Shown piece after piece: positions 38,693 to 50,342 of a stretch of 64,000 bases of DNA (position 1 is the first letter of the stretch; every line of letters starts with the position of its first letter). Made by a program: the position numbers and the translations under genes. The notes under the pieces are model-generated. The model did no database searches, had not been told where the DNA came from, and was given only the letters and a program-made list of their open reading frames with translations. This DNA is from Melaminivora sp034675505 (lineage in GTDB: Bacteria; Pseudomonadota; Gammaproteobacteria; Burkholderiales; Burkholderiaceae_C). The stretch spans positions 1 to 64,000 of the forward strand of contig JAUCDD010000006.1 of the NCBI GenBank assembly GCA_034675505.1. The letters are read 5' to 3'.

Positions 38693-39892
38693 TCAATGCT
38701 CCTGGGCCTGCATGTCGGCGGCGCGCAGGGCGGCCAGCACCTGCTCGATGTGCGCGCGCCCGCGCGTTTGCAGCACCAGCTCGATCTCCACGTTCTGCGC
38801 CGCCAGCATGGTGAAGGCGCGCTGGTGGTGCACTTCCTCGATGTTGGCGCCCGCTTCGGCCACGGTGGCGGTGATGCGCGCCAGCACGCCGGGCACGTCG
38901 CGCGCGCTCACCAGGATGCGCGCCAGCCTCCCCGAGCGCACCATGCCGCGCTCGATGATGGCGGCCAGGAGCAGCGGGTCGATGTTGCCGCCCGACAGCA
39001 CCAGTCCCACGCGCTTGCCGGCAAAGCGCGCGCCGTGGCGCAGCAGCGCCGCCAGCCCGGCCGCGCCCGCGCCCTCGACCAGGGTTTTCTCGATCTCCAG
39101 CAGCATCAGCACGGCCTGCTCGATGTCGCCCTCCTCGACCAGCAGCAGGTCGTCCACCAGGCGGCCAATGGCCTCGCGCGTGATCTCGCCGGGCTGGCCC
39201 ACGGCGATGCCCTCGGCGATCGTGGACGTGCCCTGGGCGTGCTGCGTGCCCTGCACGGCATTGACCATGGCGGGAAAGCGCGCGGCCTGCACGCCCACGA
39301 TCTCCAGGCCGGGCTTGATCGCCCGCGCCGCCGTGGCCATGCCCGCCAGCAGCCCGCCGCCGCCCACCGAGACCACCAGCGCGTCCAGGTCGGGCTGCTC
39401 GGCCAGCATCTCCAGCGCCACCGTGCCCTGGCCGGCGGCGATCGCCTCGTCGTCGTAGGGGTGGATGAAAGTGAGGTGCTGCTGCCCGGCCAGCTCGTAG
39501 GCGTGGGCGCGCGCCTGCTCCAGCGTGTCGCCGCGCAGCACCACCTCGGCGCCGAAGCCGCGCGTGCGCTCGACCTTCACGCCCGGCGTGAAGCTGGGCA
39601 TGACGATCACCGCGCGCAGCCCCAGGCGCTGCGCGTGGTAGGCCACGCCCTGGGCATGGTTGCCCGCGCTCATGGCGACCACGCCGCGCGTGCGCTCCTC
39701 GGGGGTGAGCAGCGCCAGGCGGTTGCAGGCGCCGCGCTCCTTGAACGACGCCGTGAACTGCAGGTTCTCGAATTTGAGGAACACCTGCGCGCCCACGATC
39801 TGCGACAGGGTGCGCGATTCCACGCAGGGAGTGCGCAGCACCTGGCCGCGCAGGCGCTCGGCGGCGGCCTGGATGTCTTGCAAGGTCAGCAT
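38693..39892 (-). CDS. ilvA: Threonine ammonia-lyase with ACT domain
   Basis: A 399-residue PLP enzyme deaminating threonine (and serine) to 2-oxobutyrate. The Schiff-base lysine is in TASFKERGACN, the phosphate cradle in VSVGGGGLLAGMATA, and VLSGGNIDPL follows. One C-terminal ACT domain (RILVSARDVPGVLARITATV) places it in the shorter class (TIGR01127-type), not the 500-residue two-ACT biosynthetic enzyme. It may be catabolic or feed isoleucine synthesis. Confidence 0.88.
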   Translation of the reverse strand: MLTLQDIQAAAERLRGQVLRTPCVESRTLSQIVGAQVFLKFENLQFTASFKERGACNRLALLTPEERTRGVVAMSAGNHAQGVAYHAQRLGLRAVIVMPSFTPGVKVERTRGFGAEVVLRGDTLEQARAHAYELAGQQHLTFIHPYDDEAIAAGQGTVALEMLAEQPDLDALVVSVGGGGLLAGMATAARAIKPGLEIVGVQAARFPAMVNAVQGTQHAQGTSTIAEGIAVGQPGEITREAIGRLVDDLLLVEEGDIEQAVLMLLEIEKTLVEGAGAAGLAALLRHGARFAGKRVGLVLSGGNIDPLLLAAIIERGMVRSGRLARILVSARDVPGVLARITATVAEAGANIEEVHHQRAFTMLAAQNVEIELVLQTRGRAHIEQVLAALRAADMQAQEH

Positions 39893-39935
39893 GCGCGCAA
39901 TTGTCGCGCAGGGGCGGCGCGGCCGCGCCGGGTTT

Positions 39936-40000
39936 GCTATTCAATCAATAGCTGCATCCCGTTGCGCGGCGCCGGCAAGTGCGGTTTTTCACTTGAAAAC
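39936..40000 (+). repeat. Dispersed repeat, family A
   Basis: It reads GCTATTCAATCAATAGCTGC, then CGGCGCCGGCAAGTGCGG and TTTTCACTTGAAAAC. It lies between ilvA and the aidB 3' end, both on the minus strand. Confidence 0.85.
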
Positions 40001-40017
40001 GGGCCGCGCGGCGCGTT

Positions 40018-41676
40018 TCAGCCGGGAAAGGCCCGCTGCAGGATTGCCTCCACGTCCAGGCCGCGCGTGTCGATGGCGCCCGCCACGCGCGCGCCCGTGC
40101 CGGCGCTCCCCAGCCGGGTGGCGATGAAGGCGTCGGCCACCGGCGCCGGGGCGTGCCGGCGCAGCAGGCAGCCCTGCGCCAGCAGCACCAGCTGCTGCGC
40201 CAGCACGCGGCCCAGGGCCTCGAGCTCCTGCGGCGCCAGCGCCAGCAGCTGCGTCACCTGCGCCAGCGCGGCGGCCAGGGGCGGCTCGGCACGGGCGATG
40301 GGCGCCAGCTCGGCCAGCAGCGCCTGGGCGGCGTGCGGCTCGCGCGCGAAGGCGCGCAGCACGTCCAGGCACATGACGTTGCCCGAGCCCTCCCAGATCG
40401 AGTTGACGGGCGACTCCAGGAACAGCCGGCCCACGGTGCCCTCCAGCACATAGCCGTTGCCGCCCAGCACCTCCATGGCCTCGCCGGTGAGCTCGACGCC
40501 GCGCTTGCAGACCCAGAACTTGGCGGCGGGCAGCATCAGGCGGCTCCAGGCGCGCTCGGCCGGCTCGGCGTCGTTCTCGAAGGCGCGCGCCAGGCGCATC
40601 AGGAGCGCCAGCGCGGCCTCGCTCTCCAGCGCCAGGTCGGCCAGCACGGCGCGCATCAGGGGCTGCTCGGCCAGGCGCTTGCCGAAGACGCTGCGCTGGC
40701 GCGCGTAGGCAATGGCTTGCACGGTGGCCTGGCGCAGGATGGCGGCGCTGCCGGCCACGCAATTGAGGCGCGTGTAGGTGGCCATCTCGATGATGGTCGG
40801 GATGCCGCGCCCTTCCTCGCCCATCAGGATGCCCCAGGCGTCCTGGAACTCGACTTCGCTGCTGGAGTTGCTGCGGTTGCCCACCTTGTCCTTGAGGCGC
40901 TGCACGTGGATGGCGTTCTTGCTGCCGTCCGGGCGCCAGCGCGGCACGTAGAAGCACGCCAGCGGCCCGCCCGCGCCGATGCGCGCCACGACCAGGTGCG
41001 CGTCGCTCATGGGCGCCGAGAAGAACCACTTGTGCCCGCGCAGCAGGTATTCGCCGCCGCGCCCGCCGCCGGCCACCGGCGTGGCCACGGTGGTGTTGGC
41101 GCGCACGTCCGAGCCGCCTTGCTTTTCCGTCATGCCCATGCCCACCCAGATGCTGGCCTTGTCCTGCACCGGCACGTCGCGCGGGTCGTAGGCGTCGCTC
41201 AGCAGCTTGGGCCCCAGCTGCTGCCACAGCTGCGGCTCCCTTTGCAGCAGCGGGATGCAGGCCTGCGTCATGGTGGCCGGGCACAGCGCGCCCTGCTCGA
41301 CCTGGCCGTGCAGGTAAAAGCCCGCCGCCCAGGCGCTCCAGCGGCCGGGGCGCGCGTCCTTGAAAGGCAGCGAGATCAGCCCCTGCCCACGGTACATTGC
41401 CATGAGCGCGTGCCAGCTGGGGTGGAAGTCCACGCGGTCGATGCGCCGGCCCCGGCTGTCGAAGCTGGCCAGCTCGGGCGTGTGGTGGTTGGCGTCCTGC
41501 GCCAGCTGGTAGGTCGCGGCCTGGCCCAGGCGGCGCGCGTAGGGGGCCAGCGTCTCCACCGCCCAGCCGGCACTGGCGCGCGCCAGCGCCTCGCGCAGCG
41601 CGATGTCGGTGGCCAGCAGGTCGTAGTCGGTCAGCTCGGGGTATTGGTTGAAGACCTCGTGCGTGTGCCAGTCCAT
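40018..41676 (-). CDS. aidB: AidB-type acyl-CoA dehydrogenase
   Basis: A 552-residue flavoprotein of the AidB group (alkylation-response, isovaleryl-CoA dehydrogenase-like). The start THEVFNQYPELTDYDLLATD is diagnostic of AidB (N-Q-x-P-x-L). GMGMTEKQGGSDVRANTTVA, YLLRGHKWFFSAPMSDAHLV and EVLGGNGYVLEGTVGRLFLE follow. The C-terminal basic DNA-binding domain is present but not obviously enriched. I choose ATG 41,676 because a GGAGG lies nine bases upstream; a start at 41,703 has none. Divergent from a TetR-type gene only 46 bases away. Confidence 0.9.
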   Translation of the reverse strand: MDWHTHEVFNQYPELTDYDLLATDIALREALARASAGWAVETLAPYARRLGQAATYQLAQDANHHTPELASFDSRGRRIDRVDFHPSWHALMAMYRGQGLISLPFKDARPGRWSAWAAGFYLHGQVEQGALCPATMTQACIPLLQREPQLWQQLGPKLLSDAYDPRDVPVQDKASIWVGMGMTEKQGGSDVRANTTVATPVAGGGRGGEYLLRGHKWFFSAPMSDAHLVVARIGAGGPLACFYVPRWRPDGSKNAIHVQRLKDKVGNRSNSSSEVEFQDAWGILMGEEGRGIPTIIEMATYTRLNCVAGSAAILRQATVQAIAYARQRSVFGKRLAEQPLMRAVLADLALESEAALALLMRLARAFENDAEPAERAWSRLMLPAAKFWVCKRGVELTGEAMEVLGGNGYVLEGTVGRLFLESPVNSIWEGSGNVMCLDVLRAFAREPHAAQALLAELAPIARAEPPLAAALAQVTQLLALAPQELEALGRVLAQQLVLLAQGCLLRRHAPAPVADAFIATRLGSAGTGARVAGAIDTRGLDVEAILQRAFPG

Positions 41677-41722
41677 GGGGTGTGCCTCCGGGTGTGCAGT
41701 CATTGCAAGGAGTCTAGGCAGG

Positions 41723-42388
41723 ATGACGGCCAAGGGTGTTCGGGTTGAGGCAGCGGCCACGCCGGCGGCGCCGGCCATGCGGCGCAGGCCGCGCCAGTCG
41801 CGCGCACGCGCCAGCTCGCAGGCGCTGCAGGAGGCCTTCGTTCGGGTTTTGCTGGACGCCGGCTGGGACCGGACCACCGTGCGCGAGGTGGTCGCCGTGG
41901 CCGGCGTGGGCGTGGGCACCTTCTACGAGTACTTCGGCAACATGCCGGCGCTGGCGGCGCTGGTGGTGCACCAGCAGGTCAAGGCGCTGGCGCAGCAAGT
42001 GCGCGCGGCCGCCCGGCGCACGGCGGGCCAGCCGCTGGCCCAGGTGGTTGCGGCGCAGCTGGACGCGCAGCTGCTGCCCGTGCTGGAGCAGGCGCCGCTG
42101 TGGGAGCAGCTGTTCGCCCTGGAGCGCCAGGTGTCCACGCGCGCGGCGTTCGCGCGCCAGTACGAGGCCTGGGTGGAGCAATGGCGCGCGGCCCTGGCCG
42201 CCGCGGCCGACCCGCCGCTGCATGCCGGCGCCGCCGCGCGCATGCTGCACAGCATGGCCTACGGCAGCGTGTCGCAGGCCCTGCTGTCGCGCGGCGCGCA
42301 GGCGCTGCAGGGCGCGGCGGGCGCACAGCTGCGCGCCGAGCTGGCGCGCGCGCTGCAGGCCTATACGGCCGCGCTGGCGCGGGTTTGA
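41723..42388 (+). CDS. TetR/AcrR-family regulator
   Basis: A 221-residue regulator. An Arg-rich N-terminus leads into a helix-turn-helix: ALQEAFVRVLLDAGWDRTTV and VVAVAGVGVGTFYEYFGNMP, the TetR recognition helix pattern. The ligand domain is Ala-rich. The AAGGAG nine bases upstream supports the ATG at 41,723. The 46-base divergent spacing with aidB implies that it controls itself and aidB from one operator, like FadR-type TetR regulators of acyl-CoA genes. Confidence 0.88.
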   Translation: MTAKGVRVEAAATPAAPAMRRRPRQSRARASSQALQEAFVRVLLDAGWDRTTVREVVAVAGVGVGTFYEYFGNMPALAALVVHQQVKALAQQVRAAARRTAGQPLAQVVAAQLDAQLLPVLEQAPLWEQLFALERQVSTRAAFARQYEAWVEQWRAALAAAADPPLHAGAAARMLHSMAYGSVSQALLSRGAQALQGAAGAQLRAELARALQAYTAALARV

Positions 42389-42389
42389 T

Positions 42390-42445
42390 GCCGTATCGGC
42401 CGCAAGCCGGCGCCTTTCAATGGCTTTTAGCTATATTTTTTGCAG
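42390..42445 (-). repeat. Dispersed repeat, family A
   Basis: On the minus strand it reads GCAAAAAATATAGCTAAAAG, then GGCGCCGGCTTGCGGCC. It lies between the converging TetR and metH ends. Confidence 0.75.
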
Positions 42446-42462
42446 CAACAATGCCCGGCGCG

Positions 42463-43497
<1,035 letters not shown>

Positions 43498-43541
43498 GGG
43501 GCACGATTGTAGGAAGGCGCCGCAGCCCCGCCCGGCCGCTC

Positions 43542-44705
43542 TCAGTAGGACTTGGGCAGGCCCAGCACCCGCTCGGCGATGAAGCACAGGATCAGCTGCG
43601 GGCTCACCGGCGCCAGGCGCGGGATCCAGGATTCGCGCAGGTAGCGCTCGACGTGGTATTCCTTGGCGTAGCCCATGCCGCCGTGGGTGAAGATGGCGCG
43701 CTCGCAGGCCCGGTAGCAGGCCTCGGCGGCCAGGTACTTGGCGGCGTTGGCCTCGGCGCCGCAGCTGCGCTGCTGGTCGTACAGCCAGGCGGCCTGGTGC
43801 ACCATCAGGTGCGCCGCCTCCAGCTCCATCCACGACAGCGCCAGCGGGTGCTGGATGCCCTGGTTGTGGCCGATGGGGCGGCCGAACACCTCGCGCTCGG
43901 CGGCGTAGCCGGCGGCGCGCGCCAGCGCAGCGCGGCCCAGGCCGACGGCCTCGCTGGCGATCAGGATGCGCTCGGGGTTCAGGCCGTGCAGGATGTAGGA
44001 AAAGCCCTGGCCCTCCTCGCCCACGCGGTCCTCCACGGGGATGCGCAGGCCGTCGATGAAGACCTGGTTGGAGTCCACCGCCTTGCGGCCCAGTTTCTCG
44101 ATCTCGCGCACTTCCACGGCGCTGCGGTCCAGGTCGGTATAGAACAGGCTCAGCCCCTCGGTGCCCGAGCACTGCTCGATCGGCGTGGTGCGCGCCAGCA
44201 GCAGCATCTTGCTGGCCACCTGCGCGCTGCTGATCCACACCTTCTGGCCGTGCACCAGGTAGTGGTCGCCCTGGCGCACGGCGCGCGTCCTGAGCTTGAG
44301 CGTGTTCAGCCCGGTGTTGGGCTCGGTCACCGCGAAGCAGGCCTTGTCGCGCCCGGCGATCAGCGGCGGCAGCCAGCGCTGCTTTTGCGCGTCGGTGCCG
44401 AACACCACCACCGGGTGCAGGCCGAAGATGTTCATGTGCACCGCCGACGCGCCCGACAGCCCGGCGCCGGTGGCGGAGATGGTGTGCATCATCAACGCCG
44501 CCTCGCTGATGCCCAGGCCGGCGCCGCCGTACTGCTCGGGCATGGCGATGCCCAGCCAGCCCGAATCGGCCAGCGCCTGGTGGAAGTCGTGCGGGAAGCC
44601 GCCCTCGCGGTCCCGGGCGAGCCAGTAATCGGCATCGAAGGGGGCGCAGACGCGCTCGATGGCGTCCTTGATCTGCAGCTGCTCGGGGGTCGGGGCGAAA
44701 TGCAT
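43542..44705 (-). CDS. Acyl-CoA dehydrogenase
   Basis: A 387-residue FAD enzyme with all parts of the fold: MHFAPTPEQLQIKDAIERVC, PEQYGGAGLGISEAALMMHT, CFAVTEPNTGLNTLKLRTRA (the flavin-binding TEPNTG), HYLVHGQKVWISSAQVASKM, and EVFGRPIGHNQGIQHPLALS. The end FTHGGMGYAKEYHVERYLRE is normal. Substrate unknown; the sequence is of the medium/short or branched-chain type. It probably shares a transcript with metH1 downstream. Confidence 0.88.
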   Translation of the reverse strand: MHFAPTPEQLQIKDAIERVCAPFDADYWLARDREGGFPHDFHQALADSGWLGIAMPEQYGGAGLGISEAALMMHTISATGAGLSGASAVHMNIFGLHPVVVFGTDAQKQRWLPPLIAGRDKACFAVTEPNTGLNTLKLRTRAVRQGDHYLVHGQKVWISSAQVASKMLLLARTTPIEQCSGTEGLSLFYTDLDRSAVEVREIEKLGRKAVDSNQVFIDGLRIPVEDRVGEEGQGFSYILHGLNPERILIASEAVGLGRAALARAAGYAAEREVFGRPIGHNQGIQHPLALSWMELEAAHLMVHQAAWLYDQQRSCGAEANAAKYLAAEACYRACERAIFTHGGMGYAKEYHVERYLRESWIPRLAPVSPQLILCFIAERVLGLPKSY

Positions 44706-44886
44706 GGGTTGTCGGTGCGGGAGAGGGGGAAGTCGGGCCAACGCGGCAGCGCATCTTCGGGCAAGCAGCGCCGCGCGTCCAATCCGCCCCGCCCCGCTCC
44801 GCGCCAGCGCACGCGGCCGCGCCCCGCGGGGCGCAAAATACGCGCTGCCGCCCTGCGCTGCCCGCCTTGGGCGGCGCAGCCGGCTT

Positions 44887-44945
44887 TTTTGGCCCAATCG
44901 GCCCCATGCCGGCGCCAGCTGCCGGCATCCAGCTATCAAAAAGAG
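44887..44945 (-). repeat. Dispersed repeat, family A, next to the recQ start
   Basis: On the minus strand it reads TTTTTGATAGCTGGATGCCG, then GGCGCCGGCATGGGGCCG and a CCAAAAAAG end. The two in-frame ATGs upstream of recQ (44,867 just outside and 44,906 inside) are of repeat or intergenic origin. Confidence 0.7.
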
Positions 44946-44956
44946 AGTTCCCCGTC

Positions 44957-46903
<1,947 letters not shown>

Positions 46904-46959
46904 AGCAGCACCTGGCAGGGACAATCTACTGTTTTTATGATCAGTATTTTGCCAACGAC

Positions 46960-47799
46960 ATGCCCGCCCCGGCCCTCACCCGCCACCACCGCACCCGCCT
47001 GATGGAAATCTGGCGCTCGGCCGGCTGGCCGTGCCAGGACGGGGCGGAGATCGACCTGCTGGCCGCCGGCCTGCTGGAGCGCCAGACGGGCGCCGAGGGC
47101 CACACGCTGCTGCGCGTGACCGATGCCGGCATCGCCTGGCTGGCCGATGCGCGGCGCGCCGGCCAGCGCCGCGCGAGCCTGCACGACCGCATGGCGCTGG
47201 CCTTTGCGCGCCAGCAGCTGCTGCCGGCCGGGCGCATCGTGTGGCGCGAGCTGTCGCTGCGCGCGGCGCTGGCGCCCGAGGCAGAAGAAGCGCAGGAAGC
47301 CCGTGCGGCGGCGGGCCAGGCGGCGGCCGCGCCGGCCGCCCCCGTGCGGCCCATGCTGTGGGACGAGGACGAGCCCGGCGCGCCCCAGCGCGAGGCCGCG
47401 CGCGTGTGGCGCATGGCGCGGCCGGACCTGTTTTCGGTGCGCCACACCAGCGTGCCCGGCTACCTGCGGCCCATGGTGCACGAGGTCAAGGCCAGCCGCG
47501 CCGACCTGCTGTCGGACCTGCGCCATGCGGCCAAGCGCCGCGCCTACCAGTGGCTGTGCGAGGAATGCCACTACGTGCTGCCCGCCGGCGTCGCCGAGCC
47601 CCGCGAGCTGCCGGGCGAGTTTGGCGTGTGGCTGATGCATGGCACGCCCGACGAGGAAGGCGCGGGCGCGCGCTTCGAGCTGGCGCGCGCCGCACGCCAC
47701 GTGCGCTGCACCCTGCCCTTCGACGTGTGGATGGCGCTGTGCCGGGCCACGCCGCTGGCGCCGGCCGAGAGCGTGCAGCCGCGCCTGGGCGCGGCCTGA
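46960..47799 (+). CDS. Predicted PD-(D/E)XK nuclease-like protein (MmcB-like) with N-terminal helix-turn-helix
   Basis: A 279-residue protein not assigned to a named family. Residues 5-65 look like a winged helix (LMEIWRSAGWPCQDGAEIDL, VTDAGIAWLADARR). Residues 155-210 read PDLFSVRHTSVPGYLRPMVH then EVKASRADLLSDLRHAAKRR and YQWLCEECHYVLP. The D156, E175, K177 layout followed by an amphipathic helix with Arg/Tyr matches a PD-(D/E)XK core like MmcB. The gene sits 57 bases after recQ and 58 before a helicase-nuclease, implying DNA repair. The nuclease call is inferred from motif spacing. Confidence 0.6.
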   Translation: MPAPALTRHHRTRLMEIWRSAGWPCQDGAEIDLLAAGLLERQTGAEGHTLLRVTDAGIAWLADARRAGQRRASLHDRMALAFARQQLLPAGRIVWRELSLRAALAPEAEEAQEARAAAGQAAAAPAAPVRPMLWDEDEPGAPQREAARVWRMARPDLFSVRHTSVPGYLRPMVHEVKASRADLLSDLRHAAKRRAYQWLCEECHYVLPAGVAEPRELPGEFGVWLMHGTPDEEGAGARFELARAARHVRCTLPFDVWMALCRATPLAPAESVQPRLGAA

Positions 47800-47831
47800 A
47801 CCGCAGCGGGCTGCGGCCACCGCAGTCGTTA

Positions 47832-47893
47832 TTATTATTTTGATAGCAAACTCTCCATGATCGACGCCGGCAAGGTGGCCTTTTCCCTTGAAA
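47832..47893 (+). repeat. Dispersed repeat, family A, at the helicase start
   Basis: It reads TTATTTTGATAGCAAACTCT, then GATCGACGCCGGCAAGGTGG and TTTTCCCTTGAAA. The ATG at 47,857 used as helicase start lies inside it. Confidence 0.8.
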
Positions 47894-50310
47894 CGGCCGA
47901 TTGTCCGCCCCTGCAGCCGCCGCCGCGCCATGCGGTGGCCGTGCGCGCGCTGTGCGAGTTCACCGCGCGCTGCGGCGACCTGGACCTGCGCCACACGCCC
48001 GCACCCAGCGCGCTGGAGGGCATCGCCGGCCATGCGCGCGTGGCTGCGCGCCGCAGCGCCGGCTACGAGAGCGAAATCAGCCTGCAGGGCCGCTGCGGGC
48101 TGCTCCTGGTGCGCGGGCGCGCCGACGGCTTCGACGCCGCGCGCGGCCGGCTGGAGGAGGTCAAGACGCACCGCGGCAGCCTGGCGCGCCAGAACCCCGG
48201 CCAGCGTGCGCTGCACTGGGCGCAGGCGCGCATCTACGGCTGGCTGCTGTGCGCCGCGCGCGGGCTGGAGCAGCTGGAGATCGCGCTGGTCTACCTGGAC
48301 GTGGACAGCGGGCAGGAGACGGACTTCGCCGAACGCGCCAGCGCCCAGGAGCTGCGCCTGCACTTCGAGCAGCAATGCGCGCGCTACCTGGACTGGGCCG
48401 AGCGCGAGGCCGCGCACCGGGCGGCGCGCGACGCGGCGCTGGCGCAGCTGGCCTTTCCGCACGCGCAGTTCCGCGCCGGCCAGCGCGAGCTGGCGGCGCA
48501 CGTCTGGCGCGCGGCCACGCACGGGCGCTGCCTGCTGGCGCAGGCGCCCACCGGCATCGGCAAGACGGTGGCCACGCTGTTCGGCCAGCTCAAGGCCGCG
48601 CCGGCGCAGCGGCTGGACAAGGTGCTGTACCTGGCGGCCAAGACGCCTGGCCGGCAGATGGCGCTGGACGCGCTGGCGCTGCTGGTGCGCGCCGGCGCGC
48701 CCGCACCGCACGGGCCAGCGCAGCGGGAGGCCGCCGACGCCGGCGCGCCAACGCCGACGCACCCCCTGCTGCCCTTGCGCGTGCTGGAGCTGGTGGCGCG
48801 CGAAAAAGCCTGCGAGCACCCGGGCAGCGCCTGCGAGCCGCAGTCCTGCCCGCTGGCACGCGGCTTCTTCGACCGGCTGCCCGCGGCGCGCAGCGCGGCG
48901 CTCAACCCGGGAGCGCAGCTGCTGACCCAGGCGCGCGTGCGCGAGGCGGCGCTGGCGCACGGCGTGTGCCCCTACTACCTGTCGCAGGAGCTGGCGCGCT
49001 GGGCCGACGTGGTGGTGGGCGACTACCACTACTGGTTCGACCCGGCCGGCCTGCTGTTCGCGCTGGCGCAGCAGCAGGGCTGGCGCGCGGCGCTGCTGGT
49101 GGACGAGGCGCACAACCTGGTCGAGCGCGCGCGCGGCATGTACGGCGCGCAGCTCACGCCAGCCCTGCTGCGCCAGGCGCAGCGCTCACCCACGGCGCAG
49201 GGCGCGCCGCGCATCAAAAAAGCGCTGGCCGCCGTGCGCCGCGCCTGGCTGGCGCTGGCGCGCGACATGCAAGGCGACTACGCCGTGCACGCCGCCCTGC
49301 CCGGGCCTCTGGCGGGCGCCCTGGCGCGCTGCGCGCAAGCGCTGTCCGAACACCTGGCCGAGCAGCCCGCCGCGCTGGACGCGCCGCTGCTGGAGTGGTA
49401 TTTCGCGCTGCTGCAATTCAACGCGCTGGCCGAGGGCTACGACGCGCGGCACTCGCTCATCGACAGCCAGCGCACCGCCGGCGCGAACACAGATAGCCAG
49501 CCCCTCGCCGGCGCCAGGAGCGACTGCACGCTGGCCCTGCGCTGCGTCGTGCCGGCGCCGCACCTGGCGCCGCGCTGGGCGGCAGCGCACACGGCGACCT
49601 TGTTCTCGGCGACGCTGCAGCCCGCGCAATACCACGCCGACCTGCTGGGCCTGCCCGAGAACCACGCCGCCGCCGAGGTGGCCGCGCCATTCCACGCCAG
49701 CCAGTTGCAGGTCCACGTGGCGCGCCACATCTCCACGCGCTGGGCGCACCGCGCGGCATCCGCGGCCCCCATCGCGCATCTGATGGCGCGCCAGTTCGCC
49801 GCGCTGCCGGGCAACTACCTGGCGTTCTTCAGCAGCCACGACTATTTGCAGCAGGTTTGCGAGGCGTTCGCCGCGCAGCACCCGGGCGTGCCGCACTGGC
49901 GCCAGGAGCGCCACATGGACGAGGACGCGCGCCGCGCCTTCCTGGCGCGCTTCACCGAGGACAGCCAGGGCATCGCCTTTGCCGTGCTGGGCGGCGCCTT
50001 TGCCGAAGGGGTGGACCTGCCCGGGCGGCGGCTGATCGGCGCCTTTGTCTGCACCCTGGGGCTGCCGCAGGTCAACGCCGCGCGCGAGCAGCTGCGCGCG
50101 CGCATGCAGGCGCTGTTCGGCAGTGGCCCGGGGCACGACTACACCTACCTGTACCCGGGCCTGCACAAGGTGGTACAGGCGGCCGGCCGCGTCATCCGCT
50201 CGCCCGAGGACCGCGGCGTGGTGCACCTGATCGACGACCGCTTCGCCCGCCCGCAGGTGCGCGCGCTGCTGCCGGCGTGGTGGCGCGTGCAGGTGGATTC
50301 AGGCGGCTGA
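47857..50310 (+). CDS. XPD/DinG-family helicase with N-terminal PD-(D/E)XK nuclease domain
   Basis: An 817-residue protein. Residues 25-180 form a RecB/Cas4-like nuclease: GRADGFD (D90), LEEVKTH (E101, K103) and QARIYGW (the Q-x3-Y motif). The helicase follows: Walker A QAPTGIGKT (about 229-237), four candidate Fe-S cysteines (C319, C326, C331, C371), DEAH at 416-419, and VVQAAGRVIRSPEDRGVVHL (motif VI). This is the architecture of Fe-S 5'-3' helicases. The listed ATG and the first 12 residues lie in a dispersed repeat, so the true start may be a GTG at about 47,934. Third gene of the run beginning with recQ. Confidence 0.88.
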   Translation: MIDAGKVAFSLETADCPPLQPPPRHAVAVRALCEFTARCGDLDLRHTPAPSALEGIAGHARVAARRSAGYESEISLQGRCGLLLVRGRADGFDAARGRLEEVKTHRGSLARQNPGQRALHWAQARIYGWLLCAARGLEQLEIALVYLDVDSGQETDFAERASAQELRLHFEQQCARYLDWAEREAAHRAARDAALAQLAFPHAQFRAGQRELAAHVWRAATHGRCLLAQAPTGIGKTVATLFGQLKAAPAQRLDKVLYLAAKTPGRQMALDALALLVRAGAPAPHGPAQREAADAGAPTPTHPLLPLRVLELVAREKACEHPGSACEPQSCPLARGFFDRLPAARSAALNPGAQLLTQARVREAALAHGVCPYYLSQELARWADVVVGDYHYWFDPAGLLFALAQQQGWRAALLVDEAHNLVERARGMYGAQLTPALLRQAQRSPTAQGAPRIKKALAAVRRAWLALARDMQGDYAVHAALPGPLAGALARCAQALSEHLAEQPAALDAPLLEWYFALLQFNALAEGYDARHSLIDSQRTAGANTDSQPLAGARSDCTLALRCVVPAPHLAPRWAAAHTATLFSATLQPAQYHADLLGLPENHAAAEVAAPFHASQLQVHVARHISTRWAHRAASAAPIAHLMARQFAALPGNYLAFFSSHDYLQQVCEAFAAQHPGVPHWRQERHMDEDARRAFLARFTEDSQGIAFAVLGGAFAEGVDLPGRRLIGAFVCTLGLPQVNAAREQLRARMQALFGSGPGHDYTYLYPGLHKVVQAAGRVIRSPEDRGVVHLIDDRFARPQVRALLPAWWRVQVDSGG

Positions 50311-50342
50311 GGGCCGGCTGCGCTGGCCTGCCAGGCCGGGCA

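Noticed and set aside
44867..44956. Longer N-terminus for RecQ from ATG 44,867 or 44,906
   Set aside because: The added residues are encoded by a dispersed repeat, and family homology begins at the TTG at 44,957.
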